Assembly (NCBI GenBank): GCA_904502055.1
Contig: CAJGDZ010000006.1
Coordinates: forward strand, 1-26,408
DNA from: an uncultured Clostridia bacterium
Lineage (GTDB): Bacteria > Bacillota > Clostridia > Oscillospirales > CAG-272
Direction: 5' to 3'
DNA: 26,408 nt
Position numbers and translations under genes: made by a program. The notes beneath the pieces were generated by a model, which saw only the letters and a program-made list of their open reading frames with translations, ran no database searches and had not been told where the DNA came from. Below, in pieces: positions 13,074 to 22,057 of this stretch (its first letter is position 1; the number at the start of each line of letters is the position of its first letter).

Positions 13074-14027
13074 ATGAGTAAAACTTCACTTTCTATACTG
13101 ATGCTTCAAATTTTATACAGCCGAAGCCGTGTCAGCATTTCGGAGCTGGCGGAGCTTTTGGACACCAATCCAAGAAACATTCCCGAATATAAGAAGGAAT
13201 TGGAGCGGGCGGGCTATTATATCGAAACGATTCCCGGTCGCTATGGTGGCTATCGGCTGGACAAGCGGCATCTTTTCCCCTCGGTGAAGCTGGAGGACAG
13301 TGAAAAAAACGCCCTGCTTGAGAGCTACGATTACCTCTTGTCAAGAAACGACTTTATGGCGAAGAAGGAGCTTTCAAAGACGATGGGAAAGATCATTGCC
13401 TCGATCCCGCCCCCCGATTCGCCGCCAAACACCCTGGTTGCCAACCGATTTCCGCTGGCTATGCCGCAGGAGGAGATCGAACGCCGCTACGGCGTGATTT
13501 CGGCAAGTATTGCCAATAAGCGCGTGATCGAAATGGAATATACCTCGCTTGACAACAATACCACCAAGCGAAAATTGAGCCCCTATAAGCTCTATATGTA
13601 TAATAATGCGTGGTTCGTGCTGGGACAAGACGGCAAAAGCGGAGAGGTCAGATATTTCAAGCTCAACCGCATCAAGAGCCTGGTTGAGACAAGCGAGCGC
13701 TTCCGCGTGCCGATCACCTATAACGAGCACGATTATCTGGATGAGTACGGCATGAAGCAAAACGGCGAGTGGTACCCCATCAAGCTCAAGCTGACCGGCA
13801 ATTACGCGCTTCTCGCCAAGGAGCGCATCTACGGCAAGAATCAGACGGTGGAGACGGTGGATAAGAACACCACCATTCTCTCGGTCGAAATGCAGAACAA
13901 GGACGATATCGTTTCCTTCGTCCTCGGCTTCCGCGATCAGTGCGAGGTGCTGGAGCCACAGTGGCTTAAGCATGCGGTGTTGGAAAAAATAAATACAATT
14001 TTAGAAATATATAACAGCACGGTATAA
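13074..14027 (+). CDS. WYL-domain transcriptional regulator
   Basis: A 317-residue regulator. Residues 1-65 form a winged helix-turn-helix (SISELAELLDTNPRNIPEYK, then RYGGYRL). After a helical linker the WYL domain covers about 135-205, with KLSPYKLYMYNNAWFVLGQD and RYFKLNRIKSL; the WYL tripeptide itself reads WFV. A C-terminal WCX-like extension follows. The ATG at 13074 has GAGG six bases upstream; a TTG 42 bases earlier is less likely. WYL proteins sense ligands or nucleic acids and control stress and phage-defence genes; the WYL pair PafBC of mycobacteria is encoded beside proteasome genes. The four matching operators here suggest it controls both itself and the proteolysis genes. It heads a tightly packed plus-strand gene series. 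Confidence 0.92.
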   Translation: MSKTSLSILMLQILYSRSRVSISELAELLDTNPRNIPEYKKELERAGYYIETIPGRYGGYRLDKRHLFPSVKLEDSEKNALLESYDYLLSRNDFMAKKELSKTMGKIIASIPPPDSPPNTLVANRFPLAMPQEEIERRYGVISASIANKRVIEMEYTSLDNNTTKRKLSPYKLYMYNNAWFVLGQDGKSGEVRYFKLNRIKSLVETSERFRVPITYNEHDYLDEYGMKQNGEWYPIKLKLTGNYALLAKERIYGKNQTVETVDKNTTILSVEMQNKDDIVSFVLGFRDQCEVLEPQWLKHAVLEKINTILEIYNSTV

Positions 14028-14049
14028 AGAAAGGAATTTTATTTTTATT

Positions 14050-14532
14050 ATGAAAAGAACGGTTATTCTTTTATTGGTCATTGTTTTTATGTTAGGTGCC
14101 ACAGGATGTAACTCCTATCCTTCCGATACGCAGCCGCAGGCACTGGAGGCGTTGCAATCGGGAGAGCGAATTCCGTTTGCAGTAGAGATGCTTAGAGACC
14201 TTGATTGGAGCAGCTCATTCAAGAAAAACACAATCCACTTGAATGTGGCTACAAAGGGATTCGACGGTGTAGACTATTTTGATTGCGCGATTCGTGTTTG
14301 TTATCGAGCCACTGTAATTTTCGAGAATATGACTGAGGAGCTCGTGGAAAGGGAGTACAACATCTACCTTCCTTTTTCGGGAGAGGAAGAATATGAGTTC
14401 GTCGTGGAGTTCACGGAGGTGACCGGAACAGATTGGCTGGGTCAAGATAAATATGGAAAGAAACCCATACATGCCATTCACGACGAGGCCTTTGAGTTTG
14501 AAGTGATCTCCGGTGAAATCATAAAAAAATAA
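14050..14532 (+). CDS. Putative lipoprotein
   Basis: A 160-residue protein with a type II signal: KR, hydrophobic stretch, then LGATGC with Cys20 as lipidation site. The mature part is acidic, has no recognised domain, and looks like mixed beta structure (AIRVCYRATVIFENMT, then EYEFVVEFTEVTG). It begins 22 bases after the WYL stop and is probably co-transcribed. Just after the lipid Cys it carries SYPSD, which recurs in the next lipoprotein. Function unknown. Confidence 0.78.
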   Translation: MKRTVILLLVIVFMLGATGCNSYPSDTQPQALEALQSGERIPFAVEMLRDLDWSSSFKKNTIHLNVATKGFDGVDYFDCAIRVCYRATVIFENMTEELVEREYNIYLPFSGEEEYEFVVEFTEVTGTDWLGQDKYGKKPIHAIHDEAFEFEVISGEIIKK

Positions 14533-14634
14533 CGATCGGTTGTAAGAAGGCGAATTTCGGGTTTGCCACAGCACGATGTGCTTGCTATTCCCTTAGACTT
14601 TGCGATGAAAATCATTCGAAAAGGAAGGCTCCAT

Positions 14635-16374
14635 ATGAGACTTTTCAGATATAGTCTTTTTCTTTGTTTTTTTGTTGTATGTATTGCGTTTGCGGGTTGC
14701 TCGTATCCCTCGGATGTCGGCCGTGATAACCTACCAATTGGGACCATATCGCCGGAGGAGACGCGACCGATCTGTAAGGTTCACGGATACACAGTAAGAA
14801 TGGTTCCGTCAACTTGTACGGAAACCGGTCTATGTGTGCGGACCTGCATAAATTGTGGTGATTGCATAGAGGAGGAGCTTCCTCTTGCCGAACATAAGCC
14901 TTCGGAAAAGGTAGAGGGTAAGGACGCGGTATGTACCGTTTGCGGCAAGGTGCTTGAGGAGGCCGGTCACGTACACAAATATGTCGAGACGGTAACCGAT
15001 TCCACCTGCACGAGGCCGGGCGAAAAGGTGGAAAAGTGCGAGTGCGGGGATACAAAAACAACCAAGCTTCCGCTTGCCGAACATAAGCCTTCGGAAAAGG
15101 TAGAGGGCAAGGACGCGGTATGTACCGTTTGCGGCAAGGTGCTTGCAAAAGCGGACCACGTTCACAAATACATTGAGACGGTAACTGATTCCACCTGTAC
15201 CAAGCAGGGCGAGAAGGTGGAGAAGTGCGAGTGCGGTGACGTAAAGAGCAAGACGATGCTTCCTTTGGCCGATCACAAGCCCTCGGCCAAGGATCCCGCG
15301 AAGGATACTGTCTGCACCGTATGCGGCAAGGTGTTGGAAAAGCACACGCATCAGTACACGAAGACCACGACCGCGTCAACTTGCACCAAGGAGGGCGAGG
15401 AAGTAGAAAAGTGCGCATGCGGTGACACGAAAACGACCAAGCTTCCTTTGGCCGATCACAAGCCTTCGGCGACAGTTGCCGGCAAGGACACCGTCTGCAC
15501 CGTGTGCGGCAAGGTTTTGGAAGCGCACGTTCATACATACAAGACCAAAACAACGCCGTCTACCTGCGTAAAGCAAGGAAAAACGGAGGAGGTTTGCGCG
15601 TGCGGTGATGTGACGAGCACGAAGACACTGCCCCTTGCGGAGCACACGCCGTCCGCAAAGGTTGCCGGCAAGGACACCGTCTGCACTGTATGCGGAAAGG
15701 TGCTGGAGCAGGGCATAAAGCCGACGACAGGAGCTAACCTGACGGCAGGCGAGGTGTACCAGAATGCGTATTACAATACCAATCAACTTAGTGCTCACGG
15801 TTTTTCCTTTGAGCTTTCTGTTAAAAAGAAGCTTCTGATTGGTAGTTCGGGAATGGAGATGAGAGGAAATACAGAAACCTCACAAGAAATAACCATGGGA
15901 AATGCGACACTAAAATTCCCAACAGCCTCACATGATTGCCGTTACCTTTATCCGTATATTCTTCCGGATGATTCATCGGGTCAAAAGTATACCGCTTTGG
16001 TAAAGACAAAAAATAATTCGGAGGGATGGAAGCTTCCGTTTGATTTGGCTAGTACAAAGGAAGGATTGGCTCCGGCTTTTTCGTCCTCTGTTTTCCCAAA
16101 GATGCAATTTGCAAATTCTGCTCGTGATAGCATCCGTGTTTCTCTTACGGATAGCGAAGTTTGGATGGCATATGGTGACATATTAAACTTTTTGATAGAG
16201 TTTGCGAGTGAATTCGACCTGGATCTTAGCGAACTCACCGTTACGTCGGCAACTTTTACGGCAACCGTTAAAAATAATATTTTAAGCACAGTTGAGGGAG
16301 ATTTTAAGGCAAAGGCCGGAAAGCAAAACATAGAAATTTCCTTTTCTGCGACATACTCAGCACTGAATAGTTAA
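14635..16374 (+). CDS. Lipoprotein with five Cys/His repeats and unknown C-terminal domain
   Basis: A 579-residue lipoprotein; the ATG at 14635 has AAGGAAGG six bases upstream, while an earlier in-frame ATG would bury the signal. The signal ends CIAFAGC (Cys22), followed by SYPSD. Residues about 40-365 hold five tandem units of 61-64 residues. Each contains an STCT-type Cys, a C-x-CGD pair, LPLAEHKPS and CTVCGKVLE, giving per unit the Cys/His layout of short zinc-ribbon-like modules. Neighbouring units are nearly identical at DNA level in places. Residues 370-579 form a separate, mostly beta, unrecognised domain. Such repeats occur in Clostridia surface proteins as stalks. It is upstream of the toxin gene in the same series. 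Confidence 0.82.
   Translation: MRLFRYSLFLCFFVVCIAFAGCSYPSDVGRDNLPIGTISPEETRPICKVHGYTVRMVPSTCTETGLCVRTCINCGDCIEEELPLAEHKPSEKVEGKDAVCTVCGKVLEEAGHVHKYVETVTDSTCTRPGEKVEKCECGDTKTTKLPLAEHKPSEKVEGKDAVCTVCGKVLAKADHVHKYIETVTDSTCTKQGEKVEKCECGDVKSKTMLPLADHKPSAKDPAKDTVCTVCGKVLEKHTHQYTKTTTASTCTKEGEEVEKCACGDTKTTKLPLADHKPSATVAGKDTVCTVCGKVLEAHVHTYKTKTTPSTCVKQGKTEEVCACGDVTSTKTLPLAEHTPSAKVAGKDTVCTVCGKVLEQGIKPTTGANLTAGEVYQNAYYNTNQLSAHGFSFELSVKKKLLIGSSGMEMRGNTETSQEITMGNATLKFPTASHDCRYLYPYILPDDSSGQKYTALVKTKNNSEGWKLPFDLASTKEGLAPAFSSSVFPKMQFANSARDSIRVSLTDSEVWMAYGDILNFLIEFASEFDLDLSELTVTSATFTATVKNNILSTVEGDFKAKAGKQNIEISFSATYSALNS
14770..15715 (+). repeat. Five tandem coding repeats, period 183-192 bases
   Basis: The CTTGCCGAACAT-type block recurs at about 14887, 15076, 15268, 15451 and 15637, giving periods of 189, 192, 183 and 186 bases, always a multiple of three. 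The first two full units share long near-identical stretches, a sign of recent duplication or unequal crossing-over. Confidence 0.85.
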
Positions 16375-16397
16375 TAAGGAAGGAGACGAATAAACAA

Positions 16398-17921
16398 ATG
16401 AAACTGTTTATGAAATTTACAGCGTTGCTATTAGCGTTCGCCATGTTGCTATCTGTCGTGGCGTGTAGTGGAGAACCGACAGATACCTTTCCTCCTGGGT
16501 GGGATAATATTGTTATGCCGGATCCGAATGAAGAAATTATTTATGAGGACTATTATTACGAAGATTTTTACTATGAAGATATTTTAGCAGAGAGCATATC
16601 ATATGAAACCTATATTGAGGAACTATATGATGTAGAAAAAAGTATCACCGAATTGTTGCTTGCAGAAAGTACAATTGATGAGGTTCTTCATCAGCAAGTA
16701 CTCTATGTGCCTCAAGAACATTTGCAGGATTTTGCGAATAATAGCCAAACGACGCAATTATTTGGAGACGATATTGATGTTGGCGCCGTACTTACCAAAG
16801 TTGCAATTGGCGCTGGCGTAATTATCGGTTTAACCGTATGTAGTGTTGTTGGATTTGCAAAACCAGTGGCGACCGTTACGGTAACAGCTGCGGCTAAAGG
16901 TAGTGCAATTGGGGCAGGAATAGGAGCGGCTGTCGGAGGGGCGGTTGGTGGAGTATCAGGTGCATTAAATGAGGTCGATCAAACCGGACGAAATGCGGCT
17001 GCATGGGGGCTTGCGGTGGCAATTGTTGGATTGGTAATTACAGCTGTAAGTTTGGTGGCAGCTATTCCTTCTGGAGGACTTTCTGGGATTGGAGCAATGG
17101 AAGGGGCAAAACTCGTTTTTGCTGGTCTTGGTTTGATAGGATCATTGGCAGATACTACGATTAGTGCAGTTGATTGTGTTAAAACTTTTAAGGCCACCGA
17201 TGCCACAGATATAAATTGGGAAAATATAAACTGGAAAGATGTCGGGGTTTCTGCCGCCGAACAAGCTGTTAACGGTGCCTCTGGTGGACTTGTGGCGGGT
17301 GCAATTGTTGGCGCAATAACCGGAGGCGTTTATGGTTATCTTGATTATAAAATGCCAACCTCGGTATACAGTGGTACTAAAAAAATTGGTACAATAAATG
17401 AGCTCAATGAGTTTGTTGATGCCAAAACCGGACGTGCAATAGGTACAGTGGTTAGGTCGCAAGATGCTGATGGTAATCCTATTTTTTATGTAAAAGAATA
17501 TGTGGATTCTAAAAGCGTTAAGATTGTCGGTGATGCTCCGCCGGCGAGATTGTCCAAATTAAATAAAAATAGTGTATATGGGCAACTTGACAAAGATGGA
17601 AATGTAAATTCAAATTGGCTGAAGGATTTCGAAGCGGCGCGTAATCGAGGTGTACGATTGGCGTGGGAACAAGAAAAAGCATTGGTTGAAAGAACTGGTC
17701 GAGGAACTCGTGACTGGACGGTAGCTGAAATAGAAGAATTGCTCACTACCGGAAAGGTAAAGGGATATGAAGGTCATCATATAAATAGCGCACTATTCAA
17801 CCCCGAATTAGCAGATAATCCGAATAACATTATTTTTTATAGTAAATCTGAGCATTTACAGATTGGACATGGCGGAAATTATCAGAATGCTACGTTTGGA
17901 GAACTAATATATAGAAATTAG
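16398..17921 (+). CDS. Lipoprotein polymorphic toxin with C-terminal GHH/HNH nuclease domain
   Basis: A 507-residue protein with a lipoprotein signal (LLSVVAC, Cys23), then a Tyr/Asp/Glu-rich segment (45-62). A long Gly/Ala-rich hydrophobic region (about 125-320) includes glycine zippers such as GAGIGAAVGGAVGGVSGA. The last 100 residues read as a nuclease toxin: KGYEGHHINS (455-464) with His460/His461, NPNNI (474-478), EHLQIGHGGN (485-494). This is the GHH-type HNH/endonuclease VII pattern found at the tips of polymorphic toxins. The next gene encodes a SUKH-like immunity protein. The hydrophobic middle may help entry into target cells. DNA from here to about 22000 is clearly A+T-richer than upstream. 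Domain type is confident; target and delivery route are inferred. Confidence 0.85.
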   Translation: MKLFMKFTALLLAFAMLLSVVACSGEPTDTFPPGWDNIVMPDPNEEIIYEDYYYEDFYYEDILAESISYETYIEELYDVEKSITELLLAESTIDEVLHQQVLYVPQEHLQDFANNSQTTQLFGDDIDVGAVLTKVAIGAGVIIGLTVCSVVGFAKPVATVTVTAAAKGSAIGAGIGAAVGGAVGGVSGALNEVDQTGRNAAAWGLAVAIVGLVITAVSLVAAIPSGGLSGIGAMEGAKLVFAGLGLIGSLADTTISAVDCVKTFKATDATDINWENINWKDVGVSAAEQAVNGASGGLVAGAIVGAITGGVYGYLDYKMPTSVYSGTKKIGTINELNEFVDAKTGRAIGTVVRSQDADGNPIFYVKEYVDSKSVKIVGDAPPARLSKLNKNSVYGQLDKDGNVNSNWLKDFEAARNRGVRLAWEQEKALVERTGRGTRDWTVAEIEELLTTGKVKGYEGHHINSALFNPELADNPNNIIFYSKSEHLQIGHGGNYQNATFGELIYRN

Positions 17922-17953
17922 CATAATTAAAGTATATGAAAGGAGGTAAAAAC

Positions 17954-18550
17954 ATGAAAAGGATAACGCAATTAAAACCTCAAAAACGTTCTAAAAATGG
18001 AACTGTACTTTGTGGTGATATTCGAGCTCTATATTCGGAAGAATCATCCAAATACACCGTGGTAGGCTCGTATGTTCACGCCATTTATGAACCGTTGAAA
18101 AATAGTGATGAGATTTCTCAACTCAAATTAGAGGTTCCGTTTCTGTCACAAAATTACTTGAACTTTTTAAAAAAGAGCAATGGACTTAATGTGTTTTCAG
18201 ACTCGTTTTGCTTATACGGATTTGGGAGAGTTTTATCGAATGGGAAATATATTGTTTCGAGAGATTCGGATATTGTTCTTCCTTTCCATCTTGGAGATTA
18301 TAACAAAGATAAAAAAGAAAGCTATATTGTTGGATCGTTTTGTGAACGCAAAATCATAAATGATACCGCTAATCAGTGTTATTGTTTGCTTGATGCGAAT
18401 GGAAAAATTGTTAGCCAATGGAAAGACATTAACGAATTGATATATGACTGTATCGATAAGCTGTCAGCATGTTATGATATTAACGGGAAATCAAAATCCC
18501 CAGTAGTCGTTGGAAAAATTATTTTCAATAAAACAACAAAATTAATTTAA
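17954..18550 (+). CDS. SMI1/KNR4 (SUKH)-like immunity protein
   Basis: A 198-residue cytoplasmic protein without signal peptide. The start is the ATG at 17954, preceded by AGGAGG (17941-17946); an earlier ATG at 17936 lies before that site. NYLNFLKKSNGLNVFSDSF, YGFGRV, SDIVLPFHLGDYNKDKKES and the ending WKDINELIYDCIDKL follow the SUKH pattern of many toxin immunity proteins. It is 32 bases after the nuclease toxin gene, which supports the pairing. It presumably blocks the nuclease domain in the producing cell. Confidence 0.82.
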   Translation: MKRITQLKPQKRSKNGTVLCGDIRALYSEESSKYTVVGSYVHAIYEPLKNSDEISQLKLEVPFLSQNYLNFLKKSNGLNVFSDSFCLYGFGRVLSNGKYIVSRDSDIVLPFHLGDYNKDKKESYIVGSFCERKIINDTANQCYCLLDANGKIVSQWKDINELIYDCIDKLSACYDINGKSKSPVVVGKIIFNKTTKLI

Positions 18551-18563
18551 GGAGAAAAGAAAA

Positions 18564-19094
18564 ATGAAAAAAATTGTATCACTTGTTATGGTAGCTGTAA
18601 TGATGCTCTCTGCTTGTCTTGCTTTGGTAAGCTGTGGCGAGGAAGAAATCGAAACTTATTATGTAGCTAATGCTGACTTCTTCTACAGTGATGACTTGGG
18701 TCACAGTTATGGAAATGGCACAAAGGAGTATAACGTTGGTGAAGCGGTTTATATGAAAGTGATTGCCAGAGTTAATTCAACCCAGGAAGTCCCCGAGCCG
18801 ATCAAGTTGACGCTGACAATTCCCAATATTACTGCGGTAAGCGCTACATACTTTGATGGTCAGCCGATTACTCCCACCATTGATGTTGTAAAGAATGTTA
18901 CGATATATGAATTTACGGTTCCCACCAATCTGCCTGCAGACTCTAAAGCAGGAGAATTTGTGTTCCAGTTTGTTCCCAATTCCGAGGCTCGTGTAACTCT
19001 GACGCTTGAATTTGACGATAAAGTTGAACCCATGTATGACAAGATAAACACAGTTTTGTTTGTTGCCCCTGAAGCAACAGTTGACGGAGAATAA
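18564..19094 (+). CDS. Putative lipoprotein next to ABC transporter
   Basis: A 176-residue lipoprotein with signal KK-hydrophobic-LALVSC (Cys24). The mature part appears all-beta, with alternating strands (VYMKVIARVN, IKLTLTIPNI, RVTLTLEFDD), like an immunoglobulin-type fold. It lies 13 bases after the immunity gene and two bases before the first permease. A role as extracytoplasmic partner of the transporter is likely from position alone; no family is recognised. Confidence 0.75.
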   Translation: MKKIVSLVMVAVMMLSACLALVSCGEEEIETYYVANADFFYSDDLGHSYGNGTKEYNVGEAVYMKVIARVNSTQEVPEPIKLTLTIPNITAVSATYFDGQPITPTIDVVKNVTIYEFTVPTNLPADSKAGEFVFQFVPNSEARVTLTLEFDDKVEPMYDKINTVLFVAPEATVDGE

Positions 19095-19096
19095 TT

Positions 19097-20248
19097 ATGT
19101 TTAAATATTGGATCAAAAACAGATTTCTGCTTGATCTGATTGTTCCGTGTGTTCTTGTTTTGCTCGTTGTGTTTGCCTTTATAGCTCCTATGTTTGACGG
19201 CATTGGTGAGGCAACGCTTATGCAAAGCATCTATAAGAACGAAAAGCTGGATTTTGATATCCCAAGCCCCTCGTTCGAACAAATCGAGCAATTAGAAAAT
19301 GAAAGTTTTATCGAAAGCGTATTTCCGTATTATTACACGGAAATAGACTTGTCTGTAAATGGGAAGACGAGAGAAACCAATCTGTTCTTTTCTGATGCGA
19401 TGGATAAGTTGGATCAAACTATGTACTGCGATTCCCGACTGATTGAAAAATCAAACACGGATTTTGAAAACCCCATTTTGGTTGACTATCAGTTTGTTAA
19501 GGATACCGGTGCCTTGCTTGGAGACACTGTGTCGCTTACACTCGGAACAACTGAAATTGATTTCCAAATTGCCGCCATTTACGAAACCAACACCTATTAT
19601 GACGGTGGTGCAGTAATGGCATATTGGGGAGGCTCTCAAAAAGAAGCCATTATGGCACTCTCTCCCAACTTGACGTATTCCGGAGCATATGTTTGTGCGT
19701 CTCAACAGTCTCAGTGCAAACATTACTTTGAAACACAATATAAGCCTTATGGCAGACTGAGAGACAGAAGTGAATTTGCTACCCAAGAGTCCTATGATAT
19801 CCATTACGATGCATTTATGTCCGCATCGTATGCTAATGAAATAACCGATTTTTCGGTTCAAGCTAAGGATGCAAAACTCAAATCAGAGGATAAAATGAAC
19901 GCAGCAAATCAGAACGTTTTAATTGCCTGCGGAGTTGCTTTGGCGGCAATGCTTATATTCAATCTTTTGATGTGGGTGAGAAATTCGGAGAGAATATATT
20001 TTGCAAGCCGCAAGGTTCGTGGTGCAGAAAACATGGTTGTATATTATCTGTTCTCTACCATTTTCCAAGCAGCAATTCTTATCGGTGGAATAACGGCGGC
20101 AATTATGCTTATCCCGACCATGTCGGAATTCTATCTTCCCACAGAAGTTGTAACAACAAAATCTATTGTATTTATTATAGCTAACGCAATTATTTCAATT
20201 CTTGTTCTGGTTGAAAATATGCTGTTGGCTAAGAAAGCAAAAAAATAA
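19097..20248 (+). CDS. FtsX/MacB-like ABC transporter permease 1
   Basis: A 383-residue membrane protein. One helix near the N-terminus (about 13-33), an external domain of about 235 residues, then three helices in the last 115 residues (starting VLIACGVALAAMLIFNLLMW). This is the four-helix topology of FtsX/MacB/LolC permeases, which use mechanical motion on the outside instead of moving a solute through the membrane. It is followed two bases later by a second protein of the same topology and then by an ABC ATPase. Substrate unknown. Export of, or protection against, toxin-like lipoproteins nearby is a possibility. Confidence 0.78.
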   Translation: MFKYWIKNRFLLDLIVPCVLVLLVVFAFIAPMFDGIGEATLMQSIYKNEKLDFDIPSPSFEQIEQLENESFIESVFPYYYTEIDLSVNGKTRETNLFFSDAMDKLDQTMYCDSRLIEKSNTDFENPILVDYQFVKDTGALLGDTVSLTLGTTEIDFQIAAIYETNTYYDGGAVMAYWGGSQKEAIMALSPNLTYSGAYVCASQQSQCKHYFETQYKPYGRLRDRSEFATQESYDIHYDAFMSASYANEITDFSVQAKDAKLKSEDKMNAANQNVLIACGVALAAMLIFNLLMWVRNSERIYFASRKVRGAENMVVYYLFSTIFQAAILIGGITAAIMLIPTMSEFYLPTEVVTTKSIVFIIANAIISILVLVENMLLAKKAKK

Positions 20249-20250
20249 AA

Positions 20251-21219
20251 ATGTTTTGGAAAAGATTAGACTATAAATATTATTTTGTTATAGTTGTGAT
20301 TTATACCCTATTGCTGACTTTGGCAATAGGGTGTATCTTCACGCAATCTGACCAAATATATAAACAACTTGAATTTTACAATGAAAATACGTATCGGTAC
20401 ACGTATGAGTTTGCCAAAGTTGTCAAGCAAAACGATTATTTGAGATGTTCGTCCGTTTTCTTTTATTCTTCGAATAAGACAATTCACGGTGATTGTATGA
20501 TGCAACTTAAAGATAGTGATTACAATCAAAATTCACCTATTTTAACCTCCGTTCCTCTTGGAAACAGAGAAGTTGCAATATCCTATAATTCAGCTCAGAA
20601 GCACGGTTTAACTGTTGGATCTGTTATCTATTCCAATCACAATATCAAAAACAAAACCGAAGCATACACGGTTGCAGAGATTCTGCCTGTGTGCTATGGC
20701 ATTCTGCGAGTGGATTTTGATATGAACTACGGTGTTATCGTAATGGGATATGATGAAGATTATCATAAAAACACCGACTACTCATACGTTGCTTTTTTTA
20801 ACGACAATCCGTACGAATCGCTCCAACTTACCAATCCAGGATTAATTGATATCAAAGCCAAGGAAACTTTTGAAAATTCATTGCTTCAGCGGTTGATGAT
20901 TTGGCAGTGTATTATTCTTTTGGGAGTGGCTACGTTTACAGTTTTGTTTGCGGTCGTCCATTGGACGTATCAAAAAGGATATTATTCACGGTTGTCGCTG
21001 TTTGGTTGCCAAGCAAAATCAATCAAAAGACAAATTTTTCTTGATATGATATCGCCCGGAGCAATCGGCTTGATCCTATCTTTTGTGTTGAGCGTTGTAT
21101 TGTGCAGCGTTCGCAATATGTACTTATCATATACAACCGCACTGGTATCTATCACTTTTGGATTTACAATCTTGTTTACTGCATCTATTATCATATCGTG
21201 TAAAGGGAGGAAAATATAA
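20251..21219 (+). CDS. FtsX/MacB-like ABC transporter permease 2
   Basis: A 322-residue membrane protein with one N-terminal helix (about 10-30), an external domain of about 180 residues, and three C-terminal helices (beginning IWQCIILLGVATFTVLFAVV). A short basic stretch before the second-last helix (CQAKSIKRQIFLDM) resembles the coupling-helix region of FtsX-like permeases. Its TAA overlaps the ATPase ATG by one base, so translation is coupled. Probably forms a heterodimer with permease 1. Confidence 0.78.
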   Translation: MFWKRLDYKYYFVIVVIYTLLLTLAIGCIFTQSDQIYKQLEFYNENTYRYTYEFAKVVKQNDYLRCSSVFFYSSNKTIHGDCMMQLKDSDYNQNSPILTSVPLGNREVAISYNSAQKHGLTVGSVIYSNHNIKNKTEAYTVAEILPVCYGILRVDFDMNYGVIVMGYDEDYHKNTDYSYVAFFNDNPYESLQLTNPGLIDIKAKETFENSLLQRLMIWQCIILLGVATFTVLFAVVHWTYQKGYYSRLSLFGCQAKSIKRQIFLDMISPGAIGLILSFVLSVVLCSVRNMYLSYTTALVSITFGFTILFTASIIISCKGRKI

Positions 21220-21998
21220 TGGAAACTATTTTAAGCGCATCTAATTTGAATATAACACTCCCTAATGGAACGAATATTGTAAAAAATGTTTCCTTTGATA
21301 TCAAGAGCGGCGAAGTAGTTGCACTTGTAGGCGAAAACGGATCGGGCAAATCCTCAATATTAAAGGCTATTATGCGTGAGGACGAATCGCACAAGACCAT
21401 CTCTGGTTTTGTCTCATATCGCGGAGGCGCAAATATTTTAGAAATGAAAGACGCCGACCTGCAAGCGTTTCGTGCGCAAGTATCATATGTATCGCAAAGG
21501 GACGAATACAGCGATATTGGAAAAAGAATCACCGTTTTTGATGTTTTGATGGATAGCGCGGATTTATATTCCGAAAGACAATTTACCAAAGAAGATATAT
21601 CGGCATTATTTGATAGATATCAACTGAGAATTTATGATGAGAATACCGGAAAACCTCTGTTTTATGAGAAATCTCGCCCCGCAAAATTAAGCGGAGGTCA
21701 GCAACGTATGCTCTCCATCATATCTTCCGTGGCTGTTAGAGAAGATGCAAAGCTTTTCATCATTGATGAGCCTCTCAACAATTTAGATTTCAAAAACGCG
21801 AGAAAAATAAGCAACCTCATCACCAGAATACATAAGGAAAATCCTAATGCGGCGATTCTGATGGTTACGCATTGTAGAATTTTCCCTGCAATAACAAGGT
21901 TGATCACATTGAAGAACGGCTACATAGCACAAAACGAAGAATCGTACGAGTGCTATAGTTGCTTTGGCAAAGCCAATGAAGATGGGTTTTATGAGTGA
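21219..21998 (+). CDS. ABC transporter ATP-binding protein
   Basis: A 259-residue ABC ATPase with all motifs intact: Walker A GENGSGKS (38-45), Q-loop Gln93, signature LSGGQQ (157-162), Walker B LFIIDEP (179-185), D-loop NNLD (187-190) and switch His218. It powers the two FtsX-like permeases just upstream. The C-terminus has two Cys (ECYSCF), of unknown meaning. It closes the plus-strand series and is followed at once by a terminator. Sequence resemblance is to MacB/LolD-type ATPases; the transported substrate cannot be told. Confidence 0.93.
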   Translation: METILSASNLNITLPNGTNIVKNVSFDIKSGEVVALVGENGSGKSSILKAIMREDESHKTISGFVSYRGGANILEMKDADLQAFRAQVSYVSQRDEYSDIGKRITVFDVLMDSADLYSERQFTKEDISALFDRYQLRIYDENTGKPLFYEKSRPAKLSGGQQRMLSIISSVAVREDAKLFIIDEPLNNLDFKNARKISNLITRIHKENPNAAILMVTHCRIFPAITRLITLKNGYIAQNEESYECYSCFGKANEDGFYE

Positions 21999-22003
21999 TT
22001 TTC

Positions 22004-22057
22004 CAAAACAAAAAATGGCTACTCGGGGAGTTATCGCCGGGTAGCCGTTTTGTTTTG
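22004..22057. terminator. Bidirectional Rho-independent terminator
   Basis: A 10-bp stem, GGCTACTCGG (22017-22026) with CCGGGTAGCC (22037-22046), flanked by an A-rich left side and a T-rich right side (CGTTTTGTTTT). It can end the plus-strand ABC operon and also act on leftward transcripts from the A2-B2 genes. Confidence 0.88.

Noticed and set aside
14770..15715. Regularly spaced repeats that might suggest a CRISPR array
   Set aside because: The period is 183-192 bases, always in frame, and encodes a repeated protein module; there are no short identical repeats with unique spacers.
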